NCBI GenBank assembly: GCA_900321775.1
Contig: ONXE01000028.1
Span: 1-14,754 of the forward strand
Source of the DNA: an uncultured Bacteroidales bacterium
GTDB taxonomy: Bacteria > Bacteroidota > Bacteroidia > Bacteroidales > Paludibacteraceae
Length of the DNA stretch: 14,754 nt
Direction of reading: 5' to 3'
Made by a program: the position numbers and the translations under genes. Below the pieces are notes generated by a model. It did no database searches and was not told the DNA's origin. It saw only the letters and a list, made by a program, of their open reading frames with translations. Shown here piece after piece: positions 4,930 through 13,009 of this stretch. The stretch's first letter is position 1. Each line of letters begins with the position of its first letter.

Positions 4930-6534
4930 ATGAAAAAATTATTTACTATTCTATTTTGCAGCCTCGCTGTTGTAGGGGTAGCAAATGCCACAGGGAAACA
5001 ACTTTACCTTGTGGGAGATTCTCCAATTGGCACTGGCACTTGGAGTTATAGCAACAATCAAAAGGCAATGACTTTAGGATCTGATGGTATTACAAATACC
5101 GCAGAAGTTACTCTTACTGAAGAAAAAACCTATTTTGCTATTGCCGACGGAGTTGGCTCTTCTTGGGATGATTTTAACAACAACCATCGATATCATTGCG
5201 CCACTCAGGCACTTGGTGATTGGGGCGGAAACTTTGATTTTAGTGCAAAGGGTGATGCTTCTAATTATTTACCAGCGGGTAAGTATGTCATTTCTATCAA
5301 TAGCGAAACAATGCAAGCATATATTACTCCGAATCTTAATGCGACGAGATCTTACTATGTTATAGGTAGTAATGCCGATGTGTTTGGTGGTAGTTGGAAT
5401 CTTAGCAATGTGGGAACTATGACGGGATCCTCAAATATTTATACATGGACTAAAACAGGTGTCTCTTTTGCCGCAGGCGAAACGTTTGAATGGAAAGTGC
5501 TTGCTAAGGAAGGAACTGGAGATCTTGGATGGGATAATCAGTATGGCCCGATGGGATATAAAAACGACTTAGCTAACAAAGAAGAAACAATCCTTCCCGA
5601 AGATGGCATTTATACCTTGACGTTCAAAATGGACCTCAATAAGAGTGTTATACCTGAAGTAACTGCAACTAAGACAGCAAATGCTATTCATCATTATACA
5701 CTCTATGTAAACGACCAAACCGGATGGGGTAACGATTTCAAAGTATATGCATGGAATGGAACGAGTTATTTGTTAGGAACTTGGGCTGAAACACTATCCT
5801 TTACTCCCGAAACAGAAAAAATAGGAGACGTTACATACAAGAAATATCCTTTTATGCCGGATAGCAAGTCTTATTCTTTCATCTTCTCTAAAAATGGACA
5901 CGAAACAGACCGTAAGCAGATAGACAATTTCTTAACTCCAGACGAGTATAATTATTACATAACTGTTACGACCTCCGCTGCTACCATAAACCATAAGACT
6001 GCAAGCATTCTCCAGAAGAAAGAATATACCACTTATGTAACCGAAGATATTCTTGACTTTACAGATAATGACCTGAAGGCATATATCGCCACAGGCGCAA
6101 CAAGCACTAAAGTCAATTTACAATCTGTTGAAGCAGTTCCGAGTGCTACTCCGTTAGTATTGAAAGGAACTGCTGATACCAAGTATGAAGTTAAAGTAAT
6201 TGCATCTGCTGATGCAATCGATGGCAACTTGCTCGTTGCTGGTGATGGCTCAACTACTATTGGTGGCGAAAGCAACTACGACTATATCCTCTCCAATGGT
6301 CTGTTCTATCGTGCAGAATCGGGAACTGTGGCTGTAGGAAAAGCATATCTGCATTTGCTTGCTGCACCTACTGGAGCTCCTTCTGCTCTCCGACTCGATT
6401 TTGAAGAAAACAACGCCACCGACATCGAGGCTATTGAAGCCGTTGAAGAAGGTGTTAAGTTCTTCCAGAATGGCAAGCTCTACATCAAGAAGAACGGCGT
6501 TGTATACGACATGCTCGGCACCGTAGTACGCTAA
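4930..6534 (+). CDS. Secreted SusE/SusF- and CBM26-like surface protein with C-terminal sorting-type tail
   Basis: This 534-residue protein starts with a clear signal peptide (MKKLFTILFCSLAVVGVANA, cleavage near residue 20) and has no lipobox cysteine. Residues about 22-135 and 139-246 are two beta-sandwich repeats of the outer-membrane SusE/SusF starch-binding type, the second opening with YYVIGSNADVFGGSW. Residues about 253-352 resemble a family-26 carbohydrate-binding module (LYVNDQTGWGNDFKVYAW). Residues about 365-490 are a module seen in many Bacteroidales secreted proteins, with an A-T-P-L-V-L-K-G segment near 405-412. The last 27 residues (FQNGKLYIKKNGVVYDMLG) resemble a T9SS-type sorting tail and match the tail of the 1374-residue protein at 7406. 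It probably binds starch-like glycans at the cell surface. No catalytic domain is visible. Start ATG 4930 follows an A-rich leader. A small gene follows after 25 bases. Confidence 0.88.
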   Translation: MKKLFTILFCSLAVVGVANATGKQLYLVGDSPIGTGTWSYSNNQKAMTLGSDGITNTAEVTLTEEKTYFAIADGVGSSWDDFNNNHRYHCATQALGDWGGNFDFSAKGDASNYLPAGKYVISINSETMQAYITPNLNATRSYYVIGSNADVFGGSWNLSNVGTMTGSSNIYTWTKTGVSFAAGETFEWKVLAKEGTGDLGWDNQYGPMGYKNDLANKEETILPEDGIYTLTFKMDLNKSVIPEVTATKTANAIHHYTLYVNDQTGWGNDFKVYAWNGTSYLLGTWAETLSFTPETEKIGDVTYKKYPFMPDSKSYSFIFSKNGHETDRKQIDNFLTPDEYNYYITVTTSAATINHKTASILQKKEYTTYVTEDILDFTDNDLKAYIATGATSTKVNLQSVEAVPSATPLVLKGTADTKYEVKVIASADAIDGNLLVAGDGSTTIGGESNYDYILSNGLFYRAESGTVAVGKAYLHLLAAPTGAPSALRLDFEENNATDIEAIEAVEEGVKFFQNGKLYIKKNGVVYDMLGTVVR

Positions 6535-6559
6535 TAAACTGAAGTGTTGAATCTTTAAA

Positions 6560-6730
6560 ATGATTATGATTATGAAAAAATATGAAAATCCGATGCTTCA
6601 GGTTGTTAGCATCAAGAAAAATGATATTATTACTGGAAGTGATCAAGTGAGTTTTGGTGTGGGTATGCTTAACCCATCTGCTGCTGACGCTCCTGACCGC
6701 TTCCGCGACTTCGAAGATTATAGCTATTAA
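6560..6730 (+). CDS. Small conserved-looking peptide gene after the secreted-protein gene
   Basis: The frame has three in-frame ATGs (6560, 6566, 6572), giving 56, 54 or 52 residues. The third, starting MKKYENPMLQVV, gives the most protein-like N-terminus and is the likeliest start. It lies 25 bases after the preceding stop and immediately before a strong terminator, so it belongs to that transcript. The layout resembles small Bacteroidales proteins I recall with a MKKY-x-x-P start, a short hydrophobic/charged stretch, a DII-x-x-S motif (here NDIITGSD) and an acidic aromatic C-terminus after APDR (here RFRDFEDYSY). It has no signal peptide, transmembrane segment or double-glycine leader. Function is unknown. 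A secreted or modified peptide, or an accessory of the upstream protein, are possibilities only. Confidence 0.62.
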   Translation: MIMIMKKYENPMLQVVSIKKNDIITGSDQVSFGVGMLNPSAADAPDRFRDFEDYSY

Positions 6731-6758
6731 TCTTTTTTGAACCAGTAATAATAAGTGG

Positions 6759-6788
6759 CGCCTCTCGCTCATTAGCGAGGGGCGTTTT
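6759..6788 (+). terminator. Rho-independent terminator of the secreted-protein/small-peptide transcript
   Basis: An 11-base stem (CGCCTCTCGCT, 6759-6769, with AGCGAGGGGCG, 6774-6784, one G-U pair) around the loop CATT is followed by TTTT. It is 28 bases past the small gene. It also lies at the 3' end of the broken minus-strand ATPase fragment. Confidence 0.88.
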
Positions 6789-6790
6789 GG

Positions 6791-6967
6791 TTAGCATGGG
6801 CAACCAAACGAGGCAACCCTCTTACCCACGCCGCGGGGGCCTTTAATGCCTATCAAACGGGCATCCCAATTGATTTGGGCATATAGATACCGTTTGAAGC
6901 TCAAGTCAATCTTGGCTATCCTGCGGTGATAGTTGTCAAACAGAGGCTGTAATTCAATGTATTCCAT
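6791..6967 (-). pseudogene. 5' remnant of an AAA_14/DUF4143-type ATPase, broken at Walker A
   Basis: The minus-strand frame from ATG 6967 encodes MEYIELQPLFDNYHRRIAKI, a basic segment, then NWDARLIGIKGPRGVGK. This is the usual N-terminus of Bacteroidales AAA-family ATPases of the AAA_14/DUF4143 type, up to the P-loop (GxxxxGK). The next residue should be S or T but is R, and the sequence turns into eight unrelated residues before a stop at 6791. A complete gene would be about 380-400 codons, so only about 50 native codons remain. The promoter (7032-7063) and upstream direct repeats (7074-7123) survive, so only the body was lost, probably by deletion or recombination. The fragment may still be transcribed but cannot bind nucleotide. 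Confidence 0.8.
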
Positions 6968-7031
6968 ATTTGCTACGCATTATTTGTATTTGAAACTATA
7001 AAAAACATGCTATTTTTTACATTTCCGACTG

Positions 7032-7063
7032 CAAAGGTACAACTTTTTTTATAATATATGCAA
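7032..7063 (-). promoter_or_regulatory. Bacteroidetes-type promoter of the ATPase remnant
   Basis: On the minus strand TTG (7063-7061), 21 bases and TACCTTTG (7039-7032) match the -33/-7 consensus with a spacer one base longer than in the other promoters here. The remnant's ATG is 65 bases downstream. Confidence 0.62.
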
Positions 7064-7073
7064 GAGTTTTGCT

Positions 7074-7123
7074 GATTCTATTCCACTATTTTACATGTTT
7101 TTGACGATTCTATTCCACTATTT
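7074..7123. repeat. Two-copy 32-base-period direct repeat upstream of the ATPase remnant
   Basis: GATTCTATTCCACTATTT occurs at 7074-7091 and 7106-7123, an 18-base perfect match 32 bases apart, just upstream of the remnant's -33 box. On the minus strand it reads AAATAGTGGAATAGAATC. Its arrangement, though not its sequence, parallels the 33-base array at 1731-1844. Confidence 0.8.
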
Positions 7124-7336
7124 AACACAATTGTAGGATAAGGTGGCACATGCTGCCTCTCTTCGGTTGTGCTTTTATAGACCTTTTTTGCCTTTTAGGG
7201 AGTATAGGAGTGCGGAGAAGTATGCAAGGTGTATGCAAGGCGGTCTCATAAATATATGGAGATTTTTGCGAGATTGTAACGTTTTTTGAATAAGTGGGAA
7301 GGTCGTACTCCCTCATCCCAACTTTAGGATGAGAGG

Positions 7337-7383
7337 TAAAAAAGACCCTCCCCGGCCCTCATTCAAAGAGAGGGGGGGGAGGG
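7337..7383 (-). terminator. Terminator of the minus-strand surface-protein operon
   Basis: On the minus strand CCCTCCCC (7383-7376) pairs with GGGGAGGG (7353-7346), with additional CCCTC/GAGGG pairing possible inside, followed by TCTTTTTT (7345-7338). It lies 23 bases past the stop of the 1374-residue gene. Slippage of the G8 run makes the exact pairing uncertain. Confidence 0.65.
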
Positions 7384-7405
7384 AAAAAATATTAATTATT
7401 AATTG

Positions 7406-10400
7406 TTAATTGTTTTTCACCTTGCGGCCGAGGGCGTCGTAGAGGATGCCCTGGCGGAAGATGTAGAGAACTCCGTCCTTCAGGAACTTGTTGGGTTCCA
7501 GAGACTCAAAGCTTTCAGGCTTGAGGCCGGTGGCGTGGCCGTCCACGTGGGTGAGCGCGCCGAGACGGCAATCCGAAGCCTGACCGCCGAGGTTATCGAA
7601 GCAGAAATATGCCGGCGTGGTCATGCCGTAAGTGTTCTGCTTGGAACTGGTGAGGCTGAAACCGATAGCGCTGACGGTGTCAAGGGCTGTGAGGTCAACC
7701 CATTGCCAGTTCTCGGCGTAGGTCCAATCAAGGTTGACGGTGTCGCGGAAATCAGCCAGATAGTAGTTGACAGCGCCTACTGGATCTTCGAACTCGTCGT
7801 AACCGGTGATGGTCAGACAGAGCCAATCGCCCTTACCAAAAGGTTTGCCTCCATCGCTGGACATGCCGTCGCCGTTGAGGATATCATATACGACCCACGC
7901 GTTGTTGGTGACAGCCATACCGCTGATAACACTCGGCTCCAGCAGCTCGACATTGGCCGGGCCATACCAGCTGTAGTACCAAACAGCGTAATTGTTGCCC
8001 TCGGCTGCTCCGCCGGCTGCGCTATACTGATCGTAGTAAGGATTGGTCCAGCCGAAGTCGGAAGAGGTGATATTGGCCATAGTGACATCGTAGTAGTAGA
8101 TGCCCGACGAACCCCAGTCGTCCACATAAGTGGAGAAGACATAATCGCCAGAGTTCCATGGATTTTCCTCATCTTCGAAGTCGGGATCGCCATACCAGGC
8201 CGACTCGGGACGGAGTGTGCGCTCCTCGAAGGTGGCTGCGCCAGTGAGCGGCTTGACCTCAATCATCAGAGTGACAGTGGTGTCGGAGTGAATCTCGGTA
8301 ACTTTTTGTCCGGCGCTCCAGTAGAAAGCAGCGATGTTGTTCACCCACATGGTGTCCACCGGATTGACGGCGTTGGTGTAGGTGTACGTGGTGTCCGCAT
8401 CTTCCTTGATACCAATCTGATAAACGGAATCGGCGCTGAAGACGGGGAACGGATCGACGCCTATCTTCTGTCCGAAGACAGGACGGAGCAGCCATGCAGC
8501 CTTGCCGCCGAGCATCTCTTCTGCATCGAGGATGACGGTCTTGACGGTAGCGGTGGTGTCGATGGCATAAGCCTTGGTGGCATAGATATTCTCGTACTTG
8601 CCGTTGGTGGCGTGTCCGCGGATAGCGCCTACGTTAGCTCCCGTGCCGGAGATGATAGCCACATTATAGACGTTCTTGATGGTGGCACTTGCGTTCTGTA
8701 CGTTGCCGGCGATACCTGCCACGTAGTTCTGGCCGATGATTCTGTCCCAGTTGTAGCAGCCATCGATGACCGTCGAAGCGCTCATGGCATTAGCGGTGAT
8801 ACCTCCTATGTAGTTGCCCGAAGCGGTCAGTTCCACTTGGTTACCGCAATGGGTGATAGTGGTAGCGCCGTTAGCTACAGCCGTGAGTCCGCCGACATAG
8901 CTGGCAGCATTGACTTTGACGCGGTTAACGCAGTTGGTCATCGTCGAGGCGTTGAGGTAGGCCGCGATACCGGCTGCATAGTTGGCGGTGGAGTGGAGTT
9001 CACCTTCTACGGTCAGGTTACTGATGGCACCGTTCTGCACGTAGCCGAAGAGACCCTGATAGGTGGTGGTGGCGTTGATGTAGAGGCTGTCGATCTTGTG
9101 GTTCTGACCATCGAACTGGCCCTTGAAGGCCTTGGACGAAGTACCACCGCCGACAGGAGTCCAGTTGTGCCCGCTGAGCGAGATGTCGTTCATCAGTTTG
9201 CCCTTGAGGTTATACGTGCCGCCATTAACTTGTGCGGCAAACCATGCCAGGTTGTAACCGGAGCGGATGAGATACCATCCGTCCACCAGTTCGGGGGCGT
9301 AGTTGGTGGTCGTGCCATCCCAACCCGTGTCGGTGCTGTCTATGGCCTGCAAAGTTACGTTGATGGTAGTCAATGCGGGGCTGGCGTCAGTAAGACGAGC
9401 TGTATCAAGCACGGTCTTGAAGCCCGGTTTCTCGATGCGATACAGGTAGTTGGCCGTTGTGAGAGCGTACACTCCCTCTGCCGGAGTGAGCACTTTGCCG
9501 GCATAGTCTGTCAGGGTGACATTGGCGTCAGCGGGTTCTACCGTGAACTGCAGGCTCTTAGCCGGACGTTCGCGTAGCGCGAGAGTGATCTCGGGCAGGC
9601 GTCCGAAGATAGCGGTTTGGCTGATGGCGGTGAAGTTAGCGCCGCGGCCGAATTGCTTGGAGGTGTTGCGGTGATTACCGATGGGGTCGCCGAAGCCGCC
9701 TGCTTTGAGGACTCCGTCCGTCAGTTTGTACTCGTAGTTGGCGTCGGCCACATTGAACGTGTCGGGCAGGGTGATGGTCACGGCCTGCGCGGTAGGAGCA
9801 CTACAGAAGGTGTACTGGTTGGTGGCACTCTTCAGCTCGGTTGTCTCGTGGTGGTAGATGGTGCCGGCGTTGAAGTTGTGGATGCCGGACAGTTTGTTGG
9901 CCGGGTGGAAGAGGCCTGACAGTTGCACGGTGATCTTATCTCCGGGCTGGAAACTGCCGGTCTGCTCACGGCCTGCGGCGATAGTCTCGATATGCACGGG
10001 TTTGCCAACGAGCACCTGATACTCGCTTACTCCGGATGCGTTGGTCAACTGAACAATCTGGCGTCCGAAGCGAACCTGCACGGTGTAGTTGCCGGTCTGG
10101 CTGTCATAGCTGACACCCTCTGTTCCGAAGCCGTTGTAAGTGGCTGCATTCGTGCCGATGGTAGGATAAGCCACCTTGACGGACTGAACGTTGGTCGGGT
10201 GGAAAGTGTAAGTAGTGAAGGTGGTGGTGTCGGGGAAATAGAGCACGTCGAAGTCAGCGTCATAAGCCGTTCCCGCCAGTTTGTACTTGGTGGTGTTGGT
10301 CTCGTTGATGGCCATACCCAATTCGATTCCCGATGCGGGAGCTCCGACGGTTACCACAAAGACGCCGGTGTTCTCAGGCCAGATGGCGCTCCAAAACTCA

Positions 10401-11530
10401 CCTCCGGCCATACCCGGCAGGCGGATAGCGTCGTAGGTGACGGTGACGATAGCCGTTCCGGCTGCCAGTGCATGCAGGTTGCCTTCAGCGTCCACGGAGA
10501 CTATGCTTGAGTCGGCCTGGCCGTTGAGGTCGGTGATGAAGAAATGGTAGTCGGGCTCGATGAAGTAGTTGGCGGTGATGCTGTTCACCACTTCCCAGTT
10601 GCGGAGGGTGATGAGGTCGAACTGCTCGCCTACAGCCATCTTCAGGTGCTCTTGTGCGTTGATATTCAGGAAGATGTCAGCTACATTGTAGCCGCCGTTG
10701 GAAGCCACGTTGTGGTCAATCCAGTTGGGGCTCTTGGCGTCCATGTCAGCGTCGGTTACATTGATAGTGGCGCTGTTCGAATTGAAGATGCCGCCTTGCG
10801 TAAGTTTGCCGGCCTTCATGACGCGGTAGTTGTAGTCCATGCCCGAGGCGATGGTGTAGAAGTGGGTGCCTGCCTGCGTGCTGTCCGCGGGAATCTCGAT
10901 GAACGGCACGAAATGGGCGGTCTTGCGTCCTACAAACACGGTGGCGCCGACAGGTGCGGTGATAGAGGCCACGTGAGCCACAGGAACGGCCATAGAGGCT
11001 GTGGCGTTGAAAGTGACCGTGCCGTTTTTGAAACCGGTGGTGAAACCTTCCGCCACGCGCGCTGCAGAAGGCACGTAGTCGAAGAAATAGGTGCAGCCGT
11101 TCAGCGCAAGAACGGTCTTGCGGCCTGCTGTCTTGCTGTCACCCATAACCACAGTCTGCTCTACACCTGTCTTGCTAATGATCTTGTAATCAATGGTGTA
11201 GTCAGTGCCATAGGCCCAGCCGCTGTTGGTGGCATACGCCGTTACGGTGTACACAACCAGTTCCAGCGCTTCGTCGCCTACAGCAATCTCCAGCGAGCCG
11301 TTGACGGTAGTGCCGTCGGTGTCGTACGCTGTGAGGACATAGGTGCCGGCAGGGGCTGTGAAGTTGTACACTTTGTTGGCCGGAGAGCCCACTTCAACAG
11401 GCGTCCCGGTCGTCTTTTCTGCCAACGTCATCGTGGTGCTGATGGCATTCATCGTGATTTGCACGTCGCCTGCCATGGCAGTTAGCACACTCGTCATCCC
11501 AAGGATGGCACAAAAGAGAAATTTTCTCAT
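7406..11530 (-). CDS. Giant secreted surface protein: Ig-like and GLUG-like regions with C-terminal DUF4465 (BtuH-like) domain
   Basis: This 1374-residue protein begins with a signal peptide (MRKFLFCAILGMTSVLTAMA, cleavage before GD near 20) and no lipobox. Much of residues 20-740 appears to be beta-sandwich repeats. A Big_2-like segment is visible near 340-395 (IVSVDAEGNLHALAAGTAIV). Residues about 775-985 form a GLUG-like beta-helix with repeated G-x-F/I-x-G-x and C-x-N units (GLFGYVQNGAISNLTVEGE near 826-844). Residues about 1105-1316 are a DUF4465 domain ending in YFCFDNLG. The final 27 residues (KFLKDGVLYIFRQGILYDALG) resemble a T9SS-type sorting tail. DUF4465 includes BtuH, a cobalamin-binding surface protein, so corrinoid capture is the leading inference, with the long N-terminal part serving as stalk or adhesin. 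The gene starts 10 bases after the previous one, so they share a transcript. It is much longer than typical BtuH proteins. Confidence 0.88.
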   Translation of the reverse strand: MRKFLFCAILGMTSVLTAMAGDVQITMNAISTTMTLAEKTTGTPVEVGSPANKVYNFTAPAGTYVLTAYDTDGTTVNGSLEIAVGDEALELVVYTVTAYATNSGWAYGTDYTIDYKIISKTGVEQTVVMGDSKTAGRKTVLALNGCTYFFDYVPSAARVAEGFTTGFKNGTVTFNATASMAVPVAHVASITAPVGATVFVGRKTAHFVPFIEIPADSTQAGTHFYTIASGMDYNYRVMKAGKLTQGGIFNSNSATINVTDADMDAKSPNWIDHNVASNGGYNVADIFLNINAQEHLKMAVGEQFDLITLRNWEVVNSITANYFIEPDYHFFITDLNGQADSSIVSVDAEGNLHALAAGTAIVTVTYDAIRLPGMAGGEFWSAIWPENTGVFVVTVGAPASGIELGMAINETNTTKYKLAGTAYDADFDVLYFPDTTTFTTYTFHPTNVQSVKVAYPTIGTNAATYNGFGTEGVSYDSQTGNYTVQVRFGRQIVQLTNASGVSEYQVLVGKPVHIETIAAGREQTGSFQPGDKITVQLSGLFHPANKLSGIHNFNAGTIYHHETTELKSATNQYTFCSAPTAQAVTITLPDTFNVADANYEYKLTDGVLKAGGFGDPIGNHRNTSKQFGRGANFTAISQTAIFGRLPEITLALRERPAKSLQFTVEPADANVTLTDYAGKVLTPAEGVYALTTANYLYRIEKPGFKTVLDTARLTDASPALTTINVTLQAIDSTDTGWDGTTTNYAPELVDGWYLIRSGYNLAWFAAQVNGGTYNLKGKLMNDISLSGHNWTPVGGGTSSKAFKGQFDGQNHKIDSLYINATTTYQGLFGYVQNGAISNLTVEGELHSTANYAAGIAAYLNASTMTNCVNRVKVNAASYVGGLTAVANGATTITHCGNQVELTASGNYIGGITANAMSASTVIDGCYNWDRIIGQNYVAGIAGNVQNASATIKNVYNVAIISGTGANVGAIRGHATNGKYENIYATKAYAIDTTATVKTVILDAEEMLGGKAAWLLRPVFGQKIGVDPFPVFSADSVYQIGIKEDADTTYTYTNAVNPVDTMWVNNIAAFYWSAGQKVTEIHSDTTVTLMIEVKPLTGAATFEERTLRPESAWYGDPDFEDEENPWNSGDYVFSTYVDDWGSSGIYYYDVTMANITSSDFGWTNPYYDQYSAAGGAAEGNNYAVWYYSWYGPANVELLEPSVISGMAVTNNAWVVYDILNGDGMSSDGGKPFGKGDWLCLTITGYDEFEDPVGAVNYYLADFRDTVNLDWTYAENWQWVDLTALDTVSAIGFSLTSSKQNTYGMTTPAYFCFDNLGGQASDCRLGALTHVDGHATGLKPESFESLEPNKFLKDGVLYIFRQGILYDALGRKVKNN

Positions 11531-11540
11531 GTTTTTTGAA

Positions 11541-13004
11541 TCATTGAATAATTAATATATTCGTTTTCTGCCTTTTACGTTGTATGTACACGCCGCTGGT
11601 GCGTGGCTGTTCGGTGCCGAGGAAGCGCCCGTCGAGGGTGTAGAACCCCTGCGTGGCATCGTCCGCAGGCGTGTTATTTATAGAGTTCGCGCGTGTGAAG
11701 GCGCGGATGGAGGCTTTGTCGGATTTGTTGCCTGCCGGGTCTTCGGCTTCCACTTCGAGCAGGTATTCGGTGTCAGGGTCCAGTCCCACTACATCGCAGG
11801 TGCAAGTCTTGGTACGCTGGTAGGCCTGACCATTCAGGAAAACCGTGTAGCGCTTGATCTGACCGGAGTTGTCCTGAGAAGGTTGCCAACTGAGGCGTAT
11901 GTTGTACAGCCCGGTTTCGGCCTGCAGGGCGCCGGGTACAGAGGGCGCGGTCAGGTCGGGAGTGAGGGCTGTTACGGAGGCGAAGTCGGAGGTATCGTTG
12001 GCGTGAACAGCCGCTACGCTAAGGCTGTAAGAGGTGTAGGGCTGGAGTCCGCGGAAGACAAACGCGGTATCAGCCGTAGTGCCGGCAGGTTGGTTGTCCA
12101 GCAGGAGCGTGTAAGAGGAGGCGTTGACAACCGGGTTCCAACTGAGGGTGAGGCTGTCTTCGCCGGCAGTGATGACCGTGAGGCCCGTGGGTCGCGCGAT
12201 GGTCGTGTCGGGATCGGTGACAGTAAGCCGGTCCAAGCAAAAATAGACGGCTGTATTGGCTCCGTAGAGAGCATCTGCATCGCTGGTTTCCATGGTGAAG
12301 AACAGCCCGTTGACGGCTCCCAGCGGGCTGAGATCCATGTACTGCCAGTCGGAACTCTGCTGTAGTGCTCCGCCGGTGAAAGTGGCCAGCATAAGCCGAA
12401 CGGTCGTACCGGTCTCTTCTCCCAGGGCGTTCAGGCCGTGCGCCACCAAAGCGAAGTAGTCGCCCTCTTCGGAGAAAGCGCTGGCAAAACCGTCACCGTT
12501 GATGTTGCCATAGTAGGGCCAGGGGTGGTTGCATATCCACGTTCCCACGGGTTGGTGTGCCTGTCCGTCGGTGAACTCAATCAGCAGACTGTGGTAGTCC
12601 GAGTTGAGTTGCTCCTGGAAGAATCCCCAATACCCCACTAGATAAGGCGCGCCCATCACGGCTTGTCCCAGAGAATCTGCGCCTCCTCCGGCCATGCAAC
12701 CCCATTGGTTCAGGATCCAACCGTCGGAACTGCCCTCAGCACCGTAGTTGGTCGTGTCGCCCGAAGTACAGAGCGTGAATCCCTCCCAATAAGCCATGCC
12801 GCCTCCGCCGTCTTGTGAACCCGTATGGGCAAAGCGGAACAGGTCGGCCTCGATAGCACCGTCGGTGTACGTGCTGTCCCAATAACCGGCCTCGGTCTGC
12901 GGATAGTCGGTGAGGATGGAAGAGAGGTCGAGGGTCTGAGGACTGAGGGCTGAAGTCTGAAGGCAGAGGACTAAGGCCGGGAGGAGTATAGCGGAGCGTT
13001 TCAT
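11541..13004 (-). CDS. Secreted DUF4465 (BtuH-like) protein with two fibronectin type III domains and C-terminal tail
   Basis: This 487-residue protein has a signal peptide (MKRSAILLPALVLCLQTSA) whose cysteine lacks a good lipobox (LVLC), so peptidase I cleavage near residue 19 is more likely than lipidation. Residues about 35-262 are DUF4465: an SSDGW segment, a DGFASAFSEEGDYFALVAHG segment at 171-190, and the closing VYFCLDRLTV at 253-262. Two fibronectin type III domains follow (about 270-348 and 352-438, each with the typical LSW strand and LxPxTxYxL motif). Residues 453-476 (GFYTLDGRFLG ... GVYIQ) resemble a T9SS sorting tail. DUF4465 includes the cobalamin-binding BtuH proteins, so B12 binding is inferred. 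The gene lies 5 bases after the upstream stop and 10 bases before the next gene. Codons 10-24, in the signal peptide and its end, are built from an imperfect 7-base tandem repeat. Confidence 0.88.
   Translation of the reverse strand: MKRSAILLPALVLCLQTSALSPQTLDLSSILTDYPQTEAGYWDSTYTDGAIEADLFRFAHTGSQDGGGGMAYWEGFTLCTSGDTTNYGAEGSSDGWILNQWGCMAGGGADSLGQAVMGAPYLVGYWGFFQEQLNSDYHSLLIEFTDGQAHQPVGTWICNHPWPYYGNINGDGFASAFSEEGDYFALVAHGLNALGEETGTTVRLMLATFTGGALQQSSDWQYMDLSPLGAVNGLFFTMETSDADALYGANTAVYFCLDRLTVTDPDTTIARPTGLTVITAGEDSLTLSWNPVVNASSYTLLLDNQPAGTTADTAFVFRGLQPYTSYSLSVAAVHANDTSDFASVTALTPDLTAPSVPGALQAETGLYNIRLSWQPSQDNSGQIKRYTVFLNGQAYQRTKTCTCDVVGLDPDTEYLLEVEAEDPAGNKSDKASIRAFTRANSINNTPADDATQGFYTLDGRFLGTEQPRTSGVYIQRKRQKTNILIIQ
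12934..12975. repeat. Heptanucleotide tandem repeat in the signal-peptide-coding region
   Basis: Six consecutive 7-base units (plus strand: GTCTGAG, GACTGAG, GGCTGAA, GTCTGAA, GGCAGAG, GACTAAG; consensus GNCTGAR) fill 42 bases. They code for about residues 10-24 of the DUF4465-FN3 protein. Because 7 is not a multiple of 3, gain or loss of a unit would shift the reading frame. Units are imperfect, which lowers slippage. Confidence 0.7.
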
Positions 13005-13009
13005 TTCAG

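Larger units (their letters stand above)
6968..7336. other. Intergenic region upstream of the ATPase remnant
   Basis: The left part is the leader and promoter of the ATPase remnant (to 7063), then the 32-base-period direct repeat (7074-7123). From 7124 to 7336 I see no gene. There is a 64-codon minus-strand frame of poor composition and a short GTATGCAAGG duplication (7220-7229 and 7231-7240). No transfer RNA or known RNA fold was recognised. Confidence 0.6.

Noticed and set aside
7122..7316. 64-codon minus-strand frame
   Set aside because: It overlaps the direct repeat of the ATPase remnant, has no domain or signal, and nothing suggests translation.
7403..9577. 724-codon plus-strand open frame opposite the 1374-residue gene (and similar long frames at 9617-10510, 10544-11485, 11580-12365, 13046-13840)
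   Set aside because: They are antisense shadows of GC-rich coding sequence. The minus strand carries signal peptides, recognised domains and tight gene spacing, while these frames give valine/glycine-rich sequence without any domain.
12960..12965. Lipoprotein cysteine in the DUF4465-FN3 protein signal peptide (LVLC)
   Set aside because: The residue before the cysteine is leucine instead of a small residue, and the +2 to +4 positions lack a typical export signal, so lipidation is unlikely.
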